NCBI RefSeq assembly: GCF_001866005.1
Contig: NZ_MLQR01000027.1
Location: 145,193 to 209,192, forward strand
Direction: 5' to 3'
DNA length: 64,000 nucleotides
Origin: Anaerobacillus alkalilacustris
Lineage (GTDB): Bacteria > Bacillota > Bacilli > Bacillales > Anaerobacillaceae
Within the stretch, counting starts at the first letter, position 1. Every line of letters starts with the position of its first letter. The translations under genes and the position numbers were made by a program. This document shows positions 49,037 to 62,300 of the stretch, in pieces. The notes beneath the pieces are model-generated. The model ran no database searches. It saw only the letters and a program-made list of their open reading frames with translations, and had not been told where the DNA came from.

Positions 49037-49304
49037 ATATAGTCGTTGTGAAAGTACAACCTTGTTATGCTACCGTTTTGCATTCAAGAAGCTTAAGAGG
49101 AAGCGAAAGCAGACAAACTTCTGGGTTTAATCAAAATAATGTTTTTACTTTTAGTATTTCTCATCTTGCGGCTTACTTCAATCTCATCGTGAGTTACTTC
49201 ACCAAAATTAATTACATGCTACTTTGCGACGACGAAGCTTACTTCGAAGCATTTGCTTGTAGACGCACAGATGCAGCACCACTTAACCTGAAATGTAAGT
49301 TCCG

Positions 49305-49342
49305 AAAACAAAAAGAACACACTCCATTGGAATGTGTTCTTT
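49305..49342 (-). terminator. rRNA-type terminator after 5S, copy A
   Basis: On the minus strand AAAGAACACATTCC pairs with GGAGTGTGTTCTTT, then TTGTTTT. It follows the 5S 3' end by 7 bases. In copy A it would also end any read-through from the copy B pur operon. Confidence 0.88.
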
Positions 49343-49348
49343 AACTTA

Positions 49349-49463
49349 CCTAGCAACGTCCTACTCTCACAAGGGGAAGCCCCTAACTACCATCGGCGCA
49401 AAAGAGCTTAACGATCGTGTTCGGCATGGGAACGAGTGTGACCTCTTCGCTATCGCCACTAGA
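49349..49463 (-). rRNA. rrf: 5S ribosomal RNA, copy A (orphaned from its rRNA operon)
   Basis: About 115 bases. Helix I pairs CTAGTGGCG with CGTTGCTAG. The conserved stretches GAAGAGGTCACACTCGTTCC, CCGAACACG, GTTAAGCTC and GCGCCGATGGTAGT are all present. Upstream on its strand only 11 bases of 23S-5S spacer remain before purD sequence begins at 49475. There is thus no 23S gene before it, and it would depend on transcription through the copy B pur operon. Confidence 0.96.
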
Positions 49464-49471
49464 TAATATAT

Positions 49472-49612
<141 letters not shown>

Positions 49613-49621
49613 TTAAACATT

Positions 49622-51154
49622 CTAGTGTTTAAAGTGTCTTACTCCTGTAAATACCATAGCTATTCCTAATTCATCAGCTTTTTTAATCGAATCTTCATCA
49701 CGAATCGAACCGCCTGGTTGGATAATCGCAGTTACACCAGCTAAACCTGCAGCTTCAACTGTATCATTCATTGGGAAGAAGGCATCAGATCCCATAACGG
49801 AACCACTTGCATTTTCTGCGGCTTGCTCAATCGCGATTTTTGCAGAACCTACACGGTTCATTTGCCCAGCTCCAACTCCTACAGTCATATCGTCTTTAAC
49901 TAAAACAATCGCGTTAGATTTCACATGTTTAACTACTTTCCATGCCATTTTTAATGCTGCCCATTCAGCTTCTGTTGGTTCACGCTTGGTAGGAACTGTT
50001 ACATTTGCTTGTTCTAAACCGAATGTATCTTCATCTTGAACGAGAAGACCACCGTGAATTGACGTTAAACGCTTTTCCACTTTTGCTTCAGTTGTAATAG
50101 GTAAAGTTAATAAACGTAAATTTTTCTTTGAAGTTAAAATTTCTAACGCTTCTTCGCTAAATGAAGGTGCAATAATAATTTCTAAGAAGATTTCTTTCAT
50201 TTTTAGTGCTGTATTTGCATCCACTTCTCGGTTAAGAGCAACAATACCACCGAAAATTGAAACAGGATCAGCAGAATAAGCTTTATCATAAGCTTGTTCA
50301 ATTGTATCACCTACACCAACACCACATGGATTCATGTGCTTTATTGCTACAACAGCTGGTTCAGTAAATTCTTTTACTAATGCTAATGCTGCGTCTGCAT
50401 CATTAATATTATTGTATGAAAGCTCTTTACCATGTAATTGAGTTGCCTTAGCGATTGAACTTTCTGCTCCTAATGGCTTTTTGTAAAAAGAAGCTTTTTG
50501 GTGTGGATTTTCTCCGTAACGTAAATCTTGTTTTTTCTCAAAAGTTACTGTTAAAGACTCTGGTGATTCTTCCTTAACTTCATTCGTTAAATATTCAGCA
50601 ATCACAGCGTCATAAGAAGCGGTATGACGGAATACTTTCGCAGCAAGTCGGGCACGAGTTTCGTTATTTACTGAACCTTCTTCTTTTACTTGATTAATAA
50701 CTGTTTCATAATCTGTAGGATCAACAACAACTGTAACGTGCTTATGATTTTTGGCAGCTGCACGAAGCATACTTGGACCACCAATATCAATATTTTCAAT
50801 GGCATCAGCAAATGTTACATCTGGCTTAGCAATCGTCGCTTGGAACGGGTATAGATTGACAACAACTAAATCAATTGGCTGAATGTTGTGCTTTTCTAAT
50901 TGACTTAAGTGATCAGCACTTTCTCTCATCGCCAGTAAACCACCGTGAATATTTGGGTGTAACGTTTTAACACGACCATCTAAGATTTCTGGAAATCCAG
51001 TAACATCAGAAATACCAATAACAGGGATTCCAGCTTCTTGGATTGCCTTCTTTGTTCCACCTGTGGAAATAATCTCTACTCCAAGCTCGACTAATTGTTT
51101 AGCAAAAGGGACAATCCCTTCTTTATTTGACACACTAATTAGGGCACGTTTCAT
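49622..51154 (-). CDS. purH: PurH, copy B
   Basis: Same 510-residue protein as at 35150-36682, without substitutions. In this copy the downstream gene is the purD stub, so this is the last complete enzyme gene of the copy B operon. No terminator lies between it and the 5S gene at 49349-49463. Confidence 0.95.
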   Translation of the reverse strand: MKRALISVSNKEGIVPFAKQLVELGVEIISTGGTKKAIQEAGIPVIGISDVTGFPEILDGRVKTLHPNIHGGLLAMRESADHLSQLEKHNIQPIDLVVVNLYPFQATIAKPDVTFADAIENIDIGGPSMLRAAAKNHKHVTVVVDPTDYETVINQVKEEGSVNNETRARLAAKVFRHTASYDAVIAEYLTNEVKEESPESLTVTFEKKQDLRYGENPHQKASFYKKPLGAESSIAKATQLHGKELSYNNINDADAALALVKEFTEPAVVAIKHMNPCGVGVGDTIEQAYDKAYSADPVSIFGGIVALNREVDANTALKMKEIFLEIIIAPSFSEEALEILTSKKNLRLLTLPITTEAKVEKRLTSIHGGLLVQDEDTFGLEQANVTVPTKREPTEAEWAALKMAWKVVKHVKSNAIVLVKDDMTVGVGAGQMNRVGSAKIAIEQAAENASGSVMGSDAFFPMNDTVEAAGLAGVTAIIQPGGSIRDEDSIKKADELGIAMVFTGVRHFKH

Positions 51155-51160
51155 TTGTTG

Positions 51161-51748
51161 TTAAACCTCTCTTTCGACTTTCTGTTTATTTAATACATTT
51201 TCCAATACTTCAGGGTAAAGCTTATGTTCAACTGTTTGAATTTTCGAACGAACTTCTTCAATAGAATCATTTTCTTCAATGAAAACTGGTGCTTGAGCAA
51301 TAATTGGACCTGTATCCATTCCTTCATCTACGAAATGAATTGTTACACCCGTTACTTTTACTTTGGCATCATAGGCTTGTCCAATCGCATCTTTTCCAGG
51401 AAAAGACGGAAGCAACGAAGGGTGGATATTAATAATTCTGCCTTCATAAGCTTTTAGTAACGTTGGACCGATTAGTCTCATGTAACCAGCTAGAGCAATC
51501 CACTCAACATTTAAAGCTTGCAATTTATTTAAAATTTCATTTTCAAAGGCTTCTTTATTCTCATAGTTTTTCGGAAGAAATTGAAAAACTTCAATATTAT
51601 GCTTTTCTGCTCTTTCAATAGCTAACGCATTAGGTTTGTCACAGACGAGTAAAGCAATCTCTGCTTTCAAATGTCCACTTAAAGTAGCATCGATAATGGC
51701 TTGAAAATTCGTACCACTTCCTGATGCAAAAACAGCTATCTTTCTCAT
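51161..51748 (-). CDS. purN: PurN, copy B
   Basis: 195 residues identical to 36689-37276, including the four-base overlap with purM and the 6-base gap to purH. The active-site stretch [12 protein letters not shown] is intact, so the product should be active if expressed. Confidence 0.95.
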   Translation of the reverse strand: MRKIAVFASGSGTNFQAIIDATLSGHLKAEIALLVCDKPNALAIERAEKHNIEVFQFLPKNYENKEAFENEILNKLQALNVEWIALAGYMRLIGPTLLKAYEGRIINIHPSLLPSFPGKDAIGQAYDAKVKVTGVTIHFVDEGMDTGPIIAQAPVFIEENDSIEEVRSKIQTVEHKLYPEVLENVLNKQKVEREV

Positions 51749-52785
51749 TCTGCTAATCCTCCAATGTGAACTCCCTCTTCCTTACAGACACGACCAATAA
51801 TATATGCTTTTTCTCCTAGGTTCTCAAGCTCTTTAATAGCAGATACAGCTTCCTCTTCAGAGACAACCATAACCATTCCAATTCCCATGTTAAAAGTTGA
51901 GAACATGTCTTTAAAAGTAATCTCGCCTTTTTCTTTCACTAGGTCAAAAATCGGTTGAATTGGCCATGACCCATAGTCAATCTCTGCCCCTAAACCAGAA
52001 GGTAAGGTTCTAGGTATATTCTCATAAAAACCACCACCAGTAATATGAGAAAGACCTTTTAAATTAAACTTTTTAAGTACTTCTAAAATTGGCTTCACAT
52101 AAATTCGTGTTGGTGTTAACAGTTCTTCACCTAATGACTTTTCAAGGTTACCATATTGCTCTTGTAAATCTAAGTTACTTTCTTCTAAAAGTACTTTCCT
52201 CACTAAAGAAAAACCGTTACTATGTAGGCCATTAGAAGAAAGTCCTACAATAACGTCACCTTCGTTAATCTTTTCGCCTGTTAATAATTTTGATTTATCT
52301 ACAATACCTACAGAAAAACCTGCAAGGTCATACTCATCATTACCGTAAAGACCTGGCATTTCAGCTGTTTCGCCACCAATAAGAGCACACCCTGCTTGCT
52401 CACAACCATCTGCAATGCCTTTTACGATTGCTTCAATCTTTACTGGTTCAGCCTTCCCACAAGCAATATAATCTAGAAAGTAAAGTGGTTCAGCCCCTTG
52501 AACAACGATGTCATTCACGCACATTGCTACTGCATCGATTCCAATTGTGTCATGTTTGTCAAGCATAAATGCTAGCATTAATTTCGTTCCTACACCGTCT
52601 GTACCAGATACTAAAACAGGTTCGTTTAAATGCTTAAAACTAGTAAGGTTAAACATCGCTCCAAAAGAACCTAAACCACCTAAAACTTCAGGACGGATTG
52701 TCTTTTTCACATGCTTTTTCATACGTTCCACAGCTTCATATCCTGCTTCAATATCTACTCCTGCTCGTTTATATGCACTAGACAT
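51745..52785 (-). CDS. purM: PurM, copy B
   Basis: 346 residues identical to 37273-38313, with the same ATG choice (52783-52785) and GGAGG site. No frameshift or stop has accumulated, consistent with recent origin of the second copy. Confidence 0.95.
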   Translation of the reverse strand: MSSAYKRAGVDIEAGYEAVERMKKHVKKTIRPEVLGGLGSFGAMFNLTSFKHLNEPVLVSGTDGVGTKLMLAFMLDKHDTIGIDAVAMCVNDIVVQGAEPLYFLDYIACGKAEPVKIEAIVKGIADGCEQAGCALIGGETAEMPGLYGNDEYDLAGFSVGIVDKSKLLTGEKINEGDVIVGLSSNGLHSNGFSLVRKVLLEESNLDLQEQYGNLEKSLGEELLTPTRIYVKPILEVLKKFNLKGLSHITGGGFYENIPRTLPSGLGAEIDYGSWPIQPIFDLVKEKGEITFKDMFSTFNMGIGMVMVVSEEEAVSAIKELENLGEKAYIIGRVCKEEGVHIGGLAE

Positions 52786-52813
52786 AGTTACCTCCAAGTT
52801 AAATGTAAATGGA

Positions 52814-52882
52814 GAATGTAGAATTGGGCTGAGAAGCGCATCAATACCTTTCTCAACCCTATTCATTCTAAACTCTACATTC
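52814..52882 (-). other. purF-purM stem-loop, copy B
   Basis: Same nested hairpin as at 38342-38410. Even this non-coding, structure-only segment shows no base change between copies. Confidence 0.6.
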
Positions 52883-52901
52883 AATAATCTATATTTTTAA
52901 A

Positions 52902-54323
52902 TTAGCATTTCACTAATTTTGTTTCTTCATTTTTGTTTCCACGATAGATCTCAGTAGGATACTTTCCTGTAAAGCAAGCGAGACACTGACCGTTGTTAAC
53001 TTGATCAGTACTTCTACCTACTCCTTTCAATAAACCTTCTACACTTAAGAAAGCGAGGGTATCCGCACCAATTTCTTGTCTGATTTGTTCAATGCTGTGT
53101 GAAGATGCGATAAGTTCAGACGTTGTTGACGTATCAATTCCATAATAACAAGGATTTGTAATTGGTGGTGAACTAATACGAACATGAACTTCTGTTGCAC
53201 CAGCTTCTCTTAACAAGGTAACGATCCTTCTACTTGTCGTACCACGTACTATAGAATCGTCAATCATTACCACACGTTTTCCTTCTACAACACCACGTAC
53301 TGCAGAAAGCTTCATTTTCACACCTTGTTCACGAAGTTCCTGTGAAGGTTGAATGAACGTTCTACCTACGTAACGATTTTTAATTAAACCTAACTCATAC
53401 GGAATACCTGACTTTTCAGCATAACCTATCGCTGCTGAAATACTTGAGTCAGGGACTCCAGTAACAACATCTGCTTCTACAGGAAATTCTATAGCCAGTT
53501 GCTTACCTAGACTTTTCCTAGCACTATGAACATTAATTTCATCTACATTGCTATCAGGTCGAGCAAAATATACGTACTCCATGCTGCAGATTGTGCGGTG
53601 AATCGGTTCTGCAAAGCGTTCCGAACGAAGACCTTCTTCATTTATAATGATTAATTCTCCTGGCTTTACTTCCCGTTCAAATGTAGCTCCCACAACATCA
53701 AAAGCACATGTTTCTGACGCAAATACATAAGCTTCTCCTAAACGGCCGATGGAAAGTGGGCGCAGTCCATTCGGGTCGAGAGCAACCATTAATTGATTTT
53801 CAGTCATAACCATGAAAGCAAAAGCACCTTCAATTTGTTTTAGAGCATTTTTCATTCTCTCATCAAGCGGTAAATCACTGCTACGTCTAATTAAATGTGC
53901 TAGTACTTCTGTATCTGAAGTCGTTTGAAATATACTTCCTTGTTCTTCAAGTTGAAGTTTTAACTTATTTGCATTTACTAAATTTCCATTATGAGCTAAT
54001 GCTAAACTGCCTGTTTGCGATTTAAATAATAAGGGTTGAGTATTAGCCAAGCCACCACCACCAGCAGTGGAGTAACGGACATGACCAATTGCACCCTTCC
54101 CATGTAACGTCTCAATTTCTCCTTTAGAGAACACTTCGGTTACTAGTCCAAGACCTTTATGGATATTTATAGTTTCACCATCAGTAACAACGATTCCAGT
54201 TCCTTCTTGGCCACGATGTTGAAGGCTGTGCAATCCATAGTATGTTATTTGTGCAGCATCAGGATGTCCCCATACTCCAAAGACTCCACACTCTTCATTA
54301 AGACCTTTTATTTCAGCAAACAT
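52902..54323 (-). CDS. purF: PurF, copy B
   Basis: 473 residues identical to 38430-39851, with Cys12 nucleophile and PRPP loop intact. A second dose of this feedback-regulated first enzyme would be the most consequential effect of a real duplication on purine flux. Confidence 0.95.
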   Translation of the reverse strand: MFAEIKGLNEECGVFGVWGHPDAAQITYYGLHSLQHRGQEGTGIVVTDGETINIHKGLGLVTEVFSKGEIETLHGKGAIGHVRYSTAGGGGLANTQPLLFKSQTGSLALAHNGNLVNANKLKLQLEEQGSIFQTTSDTEVLAHLIRRSSDLPLDERMKNALKQIEGAFAFMVMTENQLMVALDPNGLRPLSIGRLGEAYVFASETCAFDVVGATFEREVKPGELIIINEEGLRSERFAEPIHRTICSMEYVYFARPDSNVDEINVHSARKSLGKQLAIEFPVEADVVTGVPDSSISAAIGYAEKSGIPYELGLIKNRYVGRTFIQPSQELREQGVKMKLSAVRGVVEGKRVVMIDDSIVRGTTSRRIVTLLREAGATEVHVRISSPPITNPCYYGIDTSTTSELIASSHSIEQIRQEIGADTLAFLSVEGLLKGVGRSTDQVNNGQCLACFTGKYPTEIYRGNKNEETKLVKC

Positions 54324-56524
54324 GGAATAGCTCCTTTCCAAGCCTCTTGCAATTCTTTTGTTGCAGCTTGAATAACAGGTTCACCACTATCATTTACAAT
54401 TGTAAGACCTGATTCAACTACTTCACCGATGCAAGTTGCATTTACTAAGCGTTCAAATTCTGCTTTTTTATCTTTTGAAACAGAAACAACAAAACGACTT
54501 TGGCTCTCTGCAAATAGTGCTGTTACAGCCTCACCGCTAATTGAAACTTTAGCACCAACATTTCCGTCCATCATACATTCAGCAACTGCCACAGCAAGAC
54601 CACCTTCAGCAACATCATGAGCTGATGCAACTACACCTGAACGAATGGCCGTTAATAACTGTTGTTGGCGTTCTTTTTCAACGTCTAAATCAATACTTGG
54701 AGACTTACCAGAAATCTCACCTTCTAGTAGTTTTTGTAGCTCGCTTCCACCAAATTCAGGTTTCGTTTCACCAATTAAGTAAATAAGGTCTCCTACATTT
54801 TTAAAGCTTTGTGTTGTAATGTAATCTAAATGATCAATAAGACCTACCATACCAATAACTGGAGTTGGATAAACAGCTACTCCACTTCTTTCATTATAAA
54901 GAGAAACATTTCCACCGATAACAGGTGTTTCAAGAACACGACATGCTTCACTTAATCCGTCAGTAGACTTTTCAAGTTGCCAGAAAATCTCAGGTTTTTC
55001 TGGATTACCATAATTTAAACAGTCTGTTACACCAAGAGGAGTTGCCCCAGAACAAACAAGGTTTCTAGCTGCCTCAGCGATTGCAATTTTCCCACCCATT
55101 TCAGGATCTAGATATAAATAACGAGAATTACAATCAGTCGTCATTGCTAGTGCTTTATTTGTATCACGAATACGAAGTACTGCCGCATCAGAACCTGGCG
55201 ATACAACTGTATTAGTACGAACCATATAATCATATTGGTCATAAACCCATTCTTTACTAGCGATTGTCGGTTGAGCCAATAAGCTTAATAACGTTTCTTT
55301 CACGTCATTTACTTTTGGTACAACCTCTTCTTGTTGTTGGAACTTTCGGAAATATTCAGGTTCACGTGATGGTTTATGATACACTGGTGCATCTTCTGCT
55401 AATGCATCTACTGGTACTTCAGCCGCGACCTCACCTTTAAAAATTAGACGAAGCTTTTTATCATCAGTTACTTTACCAACAATTTTAGATAATAAGCCCC
55501 AGCGATCAAAAATTTCTTGAATTTCTGCTTCACGGCCTTTTTTTACAACAATTAACATACGCTCTTGGGATTCTGACAACATCATCTCATATGGAGTCAT
55601 TCCTAATTCACGTTGTGGAACTTCATCTAAGTTTAATTCAATCCCAGATCCTGCCTTACTCGCCATTTCTGCTGAAGAAGAAGTAAGCCCAGCGGCCCCC
55701 ATGTCTTGAATACCTACTAATGCATCTGACTTAATTAGGTCAAGGCAAGCCTCAAGAAGAAGTTTTTCCATAAAAGGATCTCCAACTTGAACTGCTGGAC
55801 GCTTTGCATCTGAATCTTCATCTAATTCTTCAGAAGCAAACGTTGCACCATGAATACCATCACGACCAGTACTTGCGCCAACGTACATAACTGAGTTTCC
55901 AACACCTTTTGCTTGACCCTTTTGAATATCTTTATGATCAATTAAACCAACACACATTGCATTTACTAGTGGATTTCCTTCATAACAAGGATCAAATTGA
56001 ACTTCTCCACCAACAGTTGGGATACCGATACAGTTACCGTAGCCAGCAATTCCAGCTACTACTTCTTCAAACAAATACTTAACCTTCGGAGTTTTTAACT
56101 CACCGAAGCGAAGTGAATTTAATAAAGCAATTGGACGGGCACCCATTGAGAAAACGTCACGAATAATTCCCCCCACACCAGTTGCTGCACCTTGATATGG
56201 TTCAATCGCTGATGGATGGTTATGACTCTCAATTTTGAAAACTACGGCTTGATCATCGTTAATATCGATGATACCCGCTCCTTCTCCTGGCCCTTGAAGT
56301 ACTCTCTCTCCAGTGATAGGGAATTTCTTTAGTAATACTTTTGAATTCTTATAAGAACAGTGTTCACTCCACATAACAGAAAACAATCCAGTTTCTGTCC
56401 AATTCGGAAGGCGACCAAGAATTTTTTCAACTAATTGAAACTCATCATCATTTAAGCCCATGTCGGCATAGAGACGTTTTTCTTTAATCATTTCTGCTGT
56501 TGGTTCTTTAAACGTTAAGGACAT
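54308..56524 (-). CDS. purL: PurL, copy B
   Basis: 738 residues identical to 39836-42052, keeping the 16-base overlap with purF and 17-base overlap with purQ. At 2.2 kb it is the longest coding test of copy identity, and no substitution is seen. Confidence 0.95.
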   Translation of the reverse strand: MSLTFKEPTAEMIKEKRLYADMGLNDDEFQLVEKILGRLPNWTETGLFSVMWSEHCSYKNSKVLLKKFPITGERVLQGPGEGAGIIDINDDQAVVFKIESHNHPSAIEPYQGAATGVGGIIRDVFSMGARPIALLNSLRFGELKTPKVKYLFEEVVAGIAGYGNCIGIPTVGGEVQFDPCYEGNPLVNAMCVGLIDHKDIQKGQAKGVGNSVMYVGASTGRDGIHGATFASEELDEDSDAKRPAVQVGDPFMEKLLLEACLDLIKSDALVGIQDMGAAGLTSSSAEMASKAGSGIELNLDEVPQRELGMTPYEMMLSESQERMLIVVKKGREAEIQEIFDRWGLLSKIVGKVTDDKKLRLIFKGEVAAEVPVDALAEDAPVYHKPSREPEYFRKFQQQEEVVPKVNDVKETLLSLLAQPTIASKEWVYDQYDYMVRTNTVVSPGSDAAVLRIRDTNKALAMTTDCNSRYLYLDPEMGGKIAIAEAARNLVCSGATPLGVTDCLNYGNPEKPEIFWQLEKSTDGLSEACRVLETPVIGGNVSLYNERSGVAVYPTPVIGMVGLIDHLDYITTQSFKNVGDLIYLIGETKPEFGGSELQKLLEGEISGKSPSIDLDVEKERQQQLLTAIRSGVVASAHDVAEGGLAVAVAECMMDGNVGAKVSISGEAVTALFAESQSRFVVSVSKDKKAEFERLVNATCIGEVVESGLTIVNDSGEPVIQAATKELQEAWKGAIPCLLK

Positions 56525-57191
56525 GTGCTTCCCTCCAGTTTCTTAAAATTGATTTAAATAAGTTCAGACCATCGGCGCTACCAATTAATTGATCTACAGC
56601 GCGTTCAGGGTGAGGCATCATACCAAGAACATTACCTTTTTCGTTCGTAATTCCTGCAATGTCATTAATAGATCCATTAAAGTTGTTTTTATAACGGAAT
56701 ACAATTTGATTGTTAGCTTCTAAAGCTTTTAACGTTTCATCATCACAGTAATAATTCCCTTCACCATGAGCAACAGGAATAACAATCTCTTGTTTATTTT
56801 CATATCCAGAAGTAAACATCGTTTCATTATTTTCAACAACAAGAGTAGCAGGACGACAGATAAACTTAAGGTTTTTATTACGAATCAATGCACCAGGTAG
56901 TAAACCTGATTCGACAAGAACTTGAAATCCATTACAAACTCCTAGTACTGGCTTTCCTGCTTCAGCTGCTTTTTTCACTGACTCCATTACGTTTGAAAAG
57001 TGAGCAATCGCTCCACAACGAAGATAATCTCCATATGAGAAACCACCAGGTAGAAGAATAGCATCAAATCGATCTAAATCCGTTTCAGAATGCCAAACAT
57101 ACTCTACTTCTTCTCCAAGTTCATCACGAATAGCATGGTACATATCTACATCACAGTTTGACCCTGGAAAAACGATACATGCAAATCTCAT
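56508..57191 (-). CDS. purQ: PurQ, copy B
   Basis: 227 residues identical to 42036-42719. The catalytic Cys and His/Glu motifs and the ATGA overlap with purS are preserved. Confidence 0.95.
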   Translation of the reverse strand: MRFACIVFPGSNCDVDMYHAIRDELGEEVEYVWHSETDLDRFDAILLPGGFSYGDYLRCGAIAHFSNVMESVKKAAEAGKPVLGVCNGFQVLVESGLLPGALIRNKNLKFICRPATLVVENNETMFTSGYENKQEIVIPVAHGEGNYYCDDETLKALEANNQIVFRYKNNFNGSINDIAGITNEKGNVLGMMPHPERAVDQLIGSADGLNLFKSILRNWREAHVLNV

Positions 57192-57442
57192 GAAGGAATA
57201 ACCTCCTCAATTTCATAACGATAATCTTCAATAACTGTATTAGCTAATAGCTTCTCACACATTTCTTTAACACGAGCATCAACATCTTTTTCATTTTTCT
57301 TTAATGTTAACTCCATATACTTACCGATACGTACATCTTGTACTTCGTCATACGTAAGAGCATGAAGCGATGTTGTTACAGCACTTCCTTGTGGATCGAG
57401 AACACTTTCTCTTAACGTGATAAAAACCTTTACTTTAAACAT
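57188..57442 (-). CDS. purS: PurS, copy B
   Basis: 84 residues identical to 42716-42970, with the same overlaps on both sides. Stoichiometry with PurL and PurQ is therefore kept in this copy. Confidence 0.94.
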   Translation of the reverse strand: MFKVKVFITLRESVLDPQGSAVTTSLHALTYDEVQDVRIGKYMELTLKKNEKDVDARVKEMCEKLLANTVIEDYRYEIEEVIPS

Positions 57443-58154
57443 TTGATGTTCCTCCTAGTCTTGTTAAAATTTCTTCATATCCTTCTGTTAAGCTGCCAAG
57501 GTTTCGTCGAAATAAATCTTTATCAAACTTTTGGTTTGTCTCCATATCCCACAGACGACATGTGTCGGGAGAAATTTCATCAGCTAGTAAAACCTCTCCA
57601 CTCTCTGTAACTCCAAATTCTAATTTAAAATCGACTAACCGAACATTTATTTCCTTAAATAACTCTAATAAAAACTCATTAACCTTTAGTGCGTTAGTTT
57701 TCATGATCTCTAATTGTTCTGGGGATGCTATATCTAATAGACGGATATGATCTTCATTTATTAGAGGATCACCAAGCGCGTCATCTTTATAGTACAGTTC
57801 TACAATAGTTGTATTTAATTGAATGCCTTCCTCTAAACCAAGTCTCTTTGAAAGGCTTCCAGCTGCTACATTACGAACAACTACTTCAAGCGGAATGATC
57901 GTTACTTTACGCACTAGCTGCTCAGTATCTGATAGATTTTCAATAAAATGGTTATTAATTCCCGCTTCCTTTAAGCTTTGAAAGATTTGGGAAGTAATTA
58001 GATTATTCAATCTAGATTTACCAGCAATTTTATCCTTTTTTTCCCCATTAAAAGCAGTGGCATCGTCTTTGTATTCTATCCACAAAACATCTTGATCATC
58101 GGTTTGATAAATCTTTTTTGCTTTGCCTTCGTATAAAAGCCCATTTTTATTCAC
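57435..58154 (-). CDS. purC: PurC, copy B
   Basis: 239 residues identical to 42963-43682, starting at the GTG at 58152-58154 behind GGAGGG. Confidence 0.94.
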   Translation of the reverse strand: MNKNGLLYEGKAKKIYQTDDQDVLWIEYKDDATAFNGEKKDKIAGKSRLNNLITSQIFQSLKEAGINNHFIENLSDTEQLVRKVTIIPLEVVVRNVAAGSLSKRLGLEEGIQLNTTIVELYYKDDALGDPLINEDHIRLLDIASPEQLEIMKTNALKVNEFLLELFKEINVRLVDFKLEFGVTESGEVLLADEISPDTCRLWDMETNQKFDKDLFRRNLGSLTEGYEEILTRLGGTSNV

Positions 58155-58180
58155 GTTTCGCCCTCCAAAATCTTGGTTTA

Positions 58181-58219
58181 GAGTGCAGAACACTTAACAT
58201 TTAAGACCGTTCTACACTC
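58181..58219 (-). other. purB-purC stem-loop, copy B
   Basis: Same 11-pair hairpin as at 43709-43747, between purB and purC of this copy. Confidence 0.6.
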
Positions 58220-58231
58220 TTCAATTGTAAA

Positions 58232-59527
58232 TTACTTCAATCCTACTCTTTCAAAAATTGTATCTACATGTTTTAAGTGGTGATTATAGTCGAAACAATC
58301 GTTAATCTCTTCTTCACTTAGTAAAGATGTAATTTTTTCATCTGCTTGTACAAGTTCACGGAATTGAACTCCACGCTCCCAAGCTTCCATTGCCTTTGGT
58401 TGTACTAAGTCGTAAGCTTCTTCACGAACCATTCCCTTATCAATAAGAGATAAAAGAACACGTTGAGAGTAGATTAATCCGTATGTTCTCGTCATATTAC
58501 GCTTCATATTTTCTGGGAATACCGTTAAGTTTTTCACGATATTTCCGAAGCGATTTAACATATAGTTTAGGGCGATTGTTGCATCTGGAATGATAATTCT
58601 TTCTGCTGAAGAATGAGAAATATCTCTTTCATGCCAAAGTGCAACATTTTCATAGGCAGTAACCATATGGCCACGTAAAACACGAGCTAGTCCAGTCATA
58701 TTTTCAGAACCGATCGGGTTACGCTTATGAGGCATTGCTGAAGATCCTTTTTGACCTTTAGCAAAGAACTCTTCGACTTCACGCGTTTCACTTTTTTGAA
58801 GACCTCGAATTTCTACAGCCATTTTTTCAATTGAAGCACCAATTAAAGCGAGTGTCCCGATATAGTTAGCATGACGATCACGCTGTAGGGTTTGTGTAGA
58901 AACTGAAGCACGCTCAAGCCCTAAATTTTCACAAACATATTGCTCAACGAAAGGATCAATGTTTGCATACGTACCAACAGCTCCAGAAATCTTTCCTACA
59001 CGTACACCTTCTGCAGCTTGCTTAAATCTTTCTAGGTTACGTTTCATTTCTTCATACCATAAAGCAAGCTTTAATCCGAACGTTGTAGGTTCAGCATGAA
59101 CACCATGAGTACGTCCCATCATTACGGTGTCTTTATGTTCAATTGCTTTATTTTTTAAAATCTCAATAAAGTTTTTAATATCATTTTCTAAAATTTCATT
59201 TGCTTGCTTTAATAAATATGAAATAGCCGTGTCAACAACATCTGTTGAAGTTAAGCCGTAATGAACCCACTTTCTTTCTTCACCGAGCGTTTCTGAGACC
59301 GCTCTGGTAAAAGCTACAACATCATGTCTTGTTTCTTCTTCTATTTCTAAAATACGTTTAATATCAAAGGAAGCATTTTCTCTAATTTTTTTTACATCTT
59401 CCTTTGGGATGTCTCCTAATTCAGCCCAAGCCTCACAAGCCACGATTTCTACCTCTAACCAAGCTTTAAAACGATTTTCATCTGTCCAAATCGCTCCCAT
59501 TTCCGGTCTCGTATAACGTTCAATCAT
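58232..59527 (-). CDS. purB: PurB, copy B
   Basis: 431 residues identical to 43760-45055. PurB also serves AMP synthesis, so a second gene could shift the AMP branch as well as IMP production. Confidence 0.95.
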   Translation of the reverse strand: MIERYTRPEMGAIWTDENRFKAWLEVEIVACEAWAELGDIPKEDVKKIRENASFDIKRILEIEEETRHDVVAFTRAVSETLGEERKWVHYGLTSTDVVDTAISYLLKQANEILENDIKNFIEILKNKAIEHKDTVMMGRTHGVHAEPTTFGLKLALWYEEMKRNLERFKQAAEGVRVGKISGAVGTYANIDPFVEQYVCENLGLERASVSTQTLQRDRHANYIGTLALIGASIEKMAVEIRGLQKSETREVEEFFAKGQKGSSAMPHKRNPIGSENMTGLARVLRGHMVTAYENVALWHERDISHSSAERIIIPDATIALNYMLNRFGNIVKNLTVFPENMKRNMTRTYGLIYSQRVLLSLIDKGMVREEAYDLVQPKAMEAWERGVQFRELVQADEKITSLLSEEEINDCFDYNHHLKHVDTIFERVGLK

Positions 59528-59531
59528 TTGT

Positions 59532-60674
59532 TTAAACCCCCATCTTTTCTTCATTCCAAATTTGTAATGCTTCTACTATTTTCATTGCTTCATCTATAGT
59601 AGTGCCAAGCACTGTTAAATGTCCCATCTTTCTTCCTTGCTTTGCTTCTTCTTTTCCGTAAAGGTGAAGATGACATTGCTCCATGTTTGGTACACTTTGT
59701 AGTACTTGTGGTATATGTTCCCCTAATATATTAACCATAACAGCCGGCTTAAGTAAATTTGTATTACCTAAAGGCCAGTTACAGATTGCTCGTATGTGTT
59801 GATCAAATTGGGACGTTTCACAAGCATTGATTGTGTAATGCCCTGAATTGTGCGGTCTAGGTGCCAATTCATTAACATAAATTTCTCCTGTAGGTGTTAA
59901 AAACATTTCTACAGCCAAAGTTCCTACTAGTTCAAAGCTTCGTGCTAAATGAAGCGCAACCTGTTCGGCTTTACCGATCGTTTCTTCAGTAACTCGAGCA
60001 GGAACAATTGACATATGCAAAATATTATTTTCATGAATATTTTCAGTGACAGGAAAAGTTTTTGATTCCCCCGCTTTATTTCTAGATACAATTACAGATA
60101 ACTCTTTTTCAAAAGTAATCCATTTTTCTAAAACGAGTTCACCGCGAGTAGATAACTCTTTATATGCTTTTTCAATATCCTCAGTTTTTCTAATGACAAA
60201 TTGTCCTTTTCCGTCATATCCACCTCTGCAAGTTTTCAAAACGGCAGGTATACCTAACTTCTTAACGCCCTCTAATAAATCTTCCTTTGTCATAATTAGA
60301 TGGTACGGAGCAACTTTAACTCCGGTTGCTTCAATTGCTTTTTTTTCTTTACCACGGTGTTGTGTAGTTGAAAGTAAGTTACTTCCTTGAGGCAAATTTC
60401 CATTTTGTTCAAGCCAATTAGCCGTGTAGCTATCTATATTTTCGAATTCATATGTTAATACATCACAGTTATCTAAGAGCTGTTTTGCCCCAGCTAAATC
60501 ATCATAAGCAGTTAAAATTTCAAGGTCAGAGATTTGTCCGCATGGAGAATTTTCATTTGGCTCAAGTACGGCTATTCCATACCCCATCTCTCGCGCTGAG
60601 ATTGCCATCATTCTTCCTAACTGCCCGCCACCTAAAATACCAATTGTACTTCCGGGTAAGATCATTTCTCTCAC
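59532..60674 (-). CDS. purK: PurK, copy B
   Basis: 380 residues identical to 45060-46202, with the GTG start overlapping the purE stop at 60671-60674. Confidence 0.95.
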   Translation of the reverse strand: MREMILPGSTIGILGGGQLGRMMAISAREMGYGIAVLEPNENSPCGQISDLEILTAYDDLAGAKQLLDNCDVLTYEFENIDSYTANWLEQNGNLPQGSNLLSTTQHRGKEKKAIEATGVKVAPYHLIMTKEDLLEGVKKLGIPAVLKTCRGGYDGKGQFVIRKTEDIEKAYKELSTRGELVLEKWITFEKELSVIVSRNKAGESKTFPVTENIHENNILHMSIVPARVTEETIGKAEQVALHLARSFELVGTLAVEMFLTPTGEIYVNELAPRPHNSGHYTINACETSQFDQHIRAICNWPLGNTNLLKPAVMVNILGEHIPQVLQSVPNMEQCHLHLYGKEEAKQGRKMGHLTVLGTTIDEAMKIVEALQIWNEEKMGV

Positions 60675-61159
60675 AGATCTTCACTACTTTCTAACACTCG
60701 TTTCGTTATTGCCTCTCTTCTAGCTTGTACCGCTTCATCGATAGTTGAAAATTGAGTTGCTAACATTTGTGAAGCTAAAAGACCCGCATTTTCAGCTCCA
60801 GCTTTCCCGATAGCAACGGTTGCTACTGGTATTCCACCAGGCATTTGTACTATGGAAAGTAAAGAATCTAGACCATTAAGTGCCTTAGATTGAACTGGTA
60901 CACCGATAACCGGTAAAGTGGTCTTCGCTGCTACCATCCCAGGTAAATGAGCAGCACCACCCGCACCTGCTATAATGACTTTTAACCCTCTATCTTTTGC
61001 ACTTTCTGCATAACTAAACATCAGATCAGGAGTGCGGTGAGCTGAAACAACCTTTTTTTCATAAGGAACCTTTAATTCATCAAGAACATTACAGGCATGT
61101 TGCATCGTTTCCCAATCAGAAGTACTTCCCATGATTACACCAACTAATGGCTTAGACAT
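60671..61159 (-). CDS. purE: PurE, copy B
   Basis: 162 residues identical to 46199-46687. First gene behind the second riboswitch, so the copy B operon has its own complete control region. Confidence 0.95.
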   Translation of the reverse strand: MSKPLVGVIMGSTSDWETMQHACNVLDELKVPYEKKVVSAHRTPDLMFSYAESAKDRGLKVIIAGAGGAAHLPGMVAAKTTLPVIGVPVQSKALNGLDSLLSIVQMPGGIPVATVAIGKAGAENAGLLASQMLATQFSTIDEAVQARREAITKRVLESSEDL

Positions 61160-61204
61160 AAAACCCTCCTATAAATTAGCTTTAATCTATTTTTATTCTG
61201 TCCA

Positions 61205-61447
61205 AAATAAAAAGTCCAAGTATTGATTCTTTATGGAAGAAAGCAATCCTTGGACTTATATTTGTAGTTAAATGTATAGAAATGGGGGTCTTTGATAAAG
61301 AGAATTTAACTCTTACACAAATTAAATAAACGTTTAATTAATTTAAATGCCCCAGTAAACTACAAGTATATTGCTTTCCTTCATAGTCCAATGATTTACG
61401 GTCATTAGGTAGAAACTTCTGGGCCATATTCCCAATATTATATGAGG
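61205..61447 (-). promoter_or_regulatory. Purine riboswitch with terminator, copy B
   Basis: Aptamer at 61447-61378 and terminator at 61257-61205, the same as in copy A, including the guanine-specifying C. Both operons would respond to the same guanine pool. Confidence 0.93.
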
Positions 61448-61472
61448 AAAATCACGTATTCTTTTCAAGTTT

Positions 61473-61550
61473 ATCTTAGCAGTTTGTAAGAAGATTTGTC
61501 AATGAAAAATCGAACGTTTTTTGGTTAACACGCTTACATCGTTCGTTTTT
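61473..61550 (-). promoter_or_regulatory. purE promoter and PurBoxes, copy B
   Basis: TTGACA at 61502-61497, TAAGAT at 61478-61473, and the inverted PurBoxes at 61506-61518 and 61538-61550. A complete second promoter means copy B is not dependent on outside transcription. Confidence 0.82.
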
Positions 61551-61752
61551 AATCTATTAACTTCCCTTCAAATACGATGCTTTGCTTTATTACTTCCTTT
61601 TCAAGTTTTCCATTTTTTTTTATTTCATGGAAAACAGGTTCTTCCATTCTCCGAATTGGAGAGTATCCTTCTTTTTCCATTCTTACTAAACATTGAGAAA
61701 TCGTCTCGCCTTCCTCTACGAAAAACTTTTTCTTTTTTAGTTTTTTCTCCAT
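61549..61752 (-). CDS. yebG: YebG NETI-motif protein, copy B
   Basis: 67 residues identical to 47077-47280. Its stop codon again overlaps the distal PurBox. Confidence 0.87.
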   Translation of the reverse strand: MEKKLKKKKFFVEEGETISQCLVRMEKEGYSPIRRMEEPVFHEIKKNGKLEKEVIKQSIVFEGKLID

Positions 61753-61760
61753 TACTTAAT

Positions 61761-62300
61761 CTACCTCCGAATTCCTTTAAGCCAGAAGCCACCAAAAAAA
61801 GTCTTCGGTTCGTGCGAGATTATAAAGGCTTTAGGATCTAAGTCTTTAATAGTTTTGTATAGTGATTTTTCTGATTTTCTTGAAGTCAAAATTTCCATCA
61901 TCATACGCTCACCTTCACGTCCATACGCAACCCAGTTGGTAACCCCATAACCTTTATCTCTTAAAACGTTAGGTATATCTGGTTCGTACTCCTTCGTAAT
62001 TACATTTACCGTAATATAACCTAATGCCAATTTTTCCTCTATTTTCATTCCTACTAAAACACCTATAGCATAACCAATTGCGTATGCTATTAGGTTCTCT
62101 ACTCGATTTAAATTATCAAGCACTAACCCAAGTCCTATAATATAAATAATTACCTCTACAATACTTGTTAAAGCGGCAAAGTAACGTTGACCCTTTAGTG
62201 TGAAGATCATACGTATCGTAAACAGAGTCACATAAACGATATTAATTGCTAAAATGATTACAATCATTCCTAGTGCAGTATTTAAAATTGACTCAATCAT
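61761..62300 (-). CDS. yebE: YebE (UPF0316) membrane protein, copy B
   Basis: 179 residues identical to 47289-47828, ATG at 62298-62300 behind AAAGGAGG. Confidence 0.9.
   Translation of the reverse strand: MIESILNTALGMIVIILAINIVYVTLFTIRMIFTLKGQRYFAALTSIVEVIIYIIGLGLVLDNLNRVENLIAYAIGYAIGVLVGMKIEEKLALGYITVNVITKEYEPDIPNVLRDKGYGVTNWVAYGREGERMMMEILTSRKSEKSLYKTIKDLDPKAFIISHEPKTFFGGFWLKGIRR

Noticed and set aside
49024..49344. A 106-codon plus-strand frame after maa (and its copy at 63496-63816)
   Set aside because: It begins inside the maa terminator, ends inside the rRNA terminator and has no ribosome-binding site or recognisable domain.
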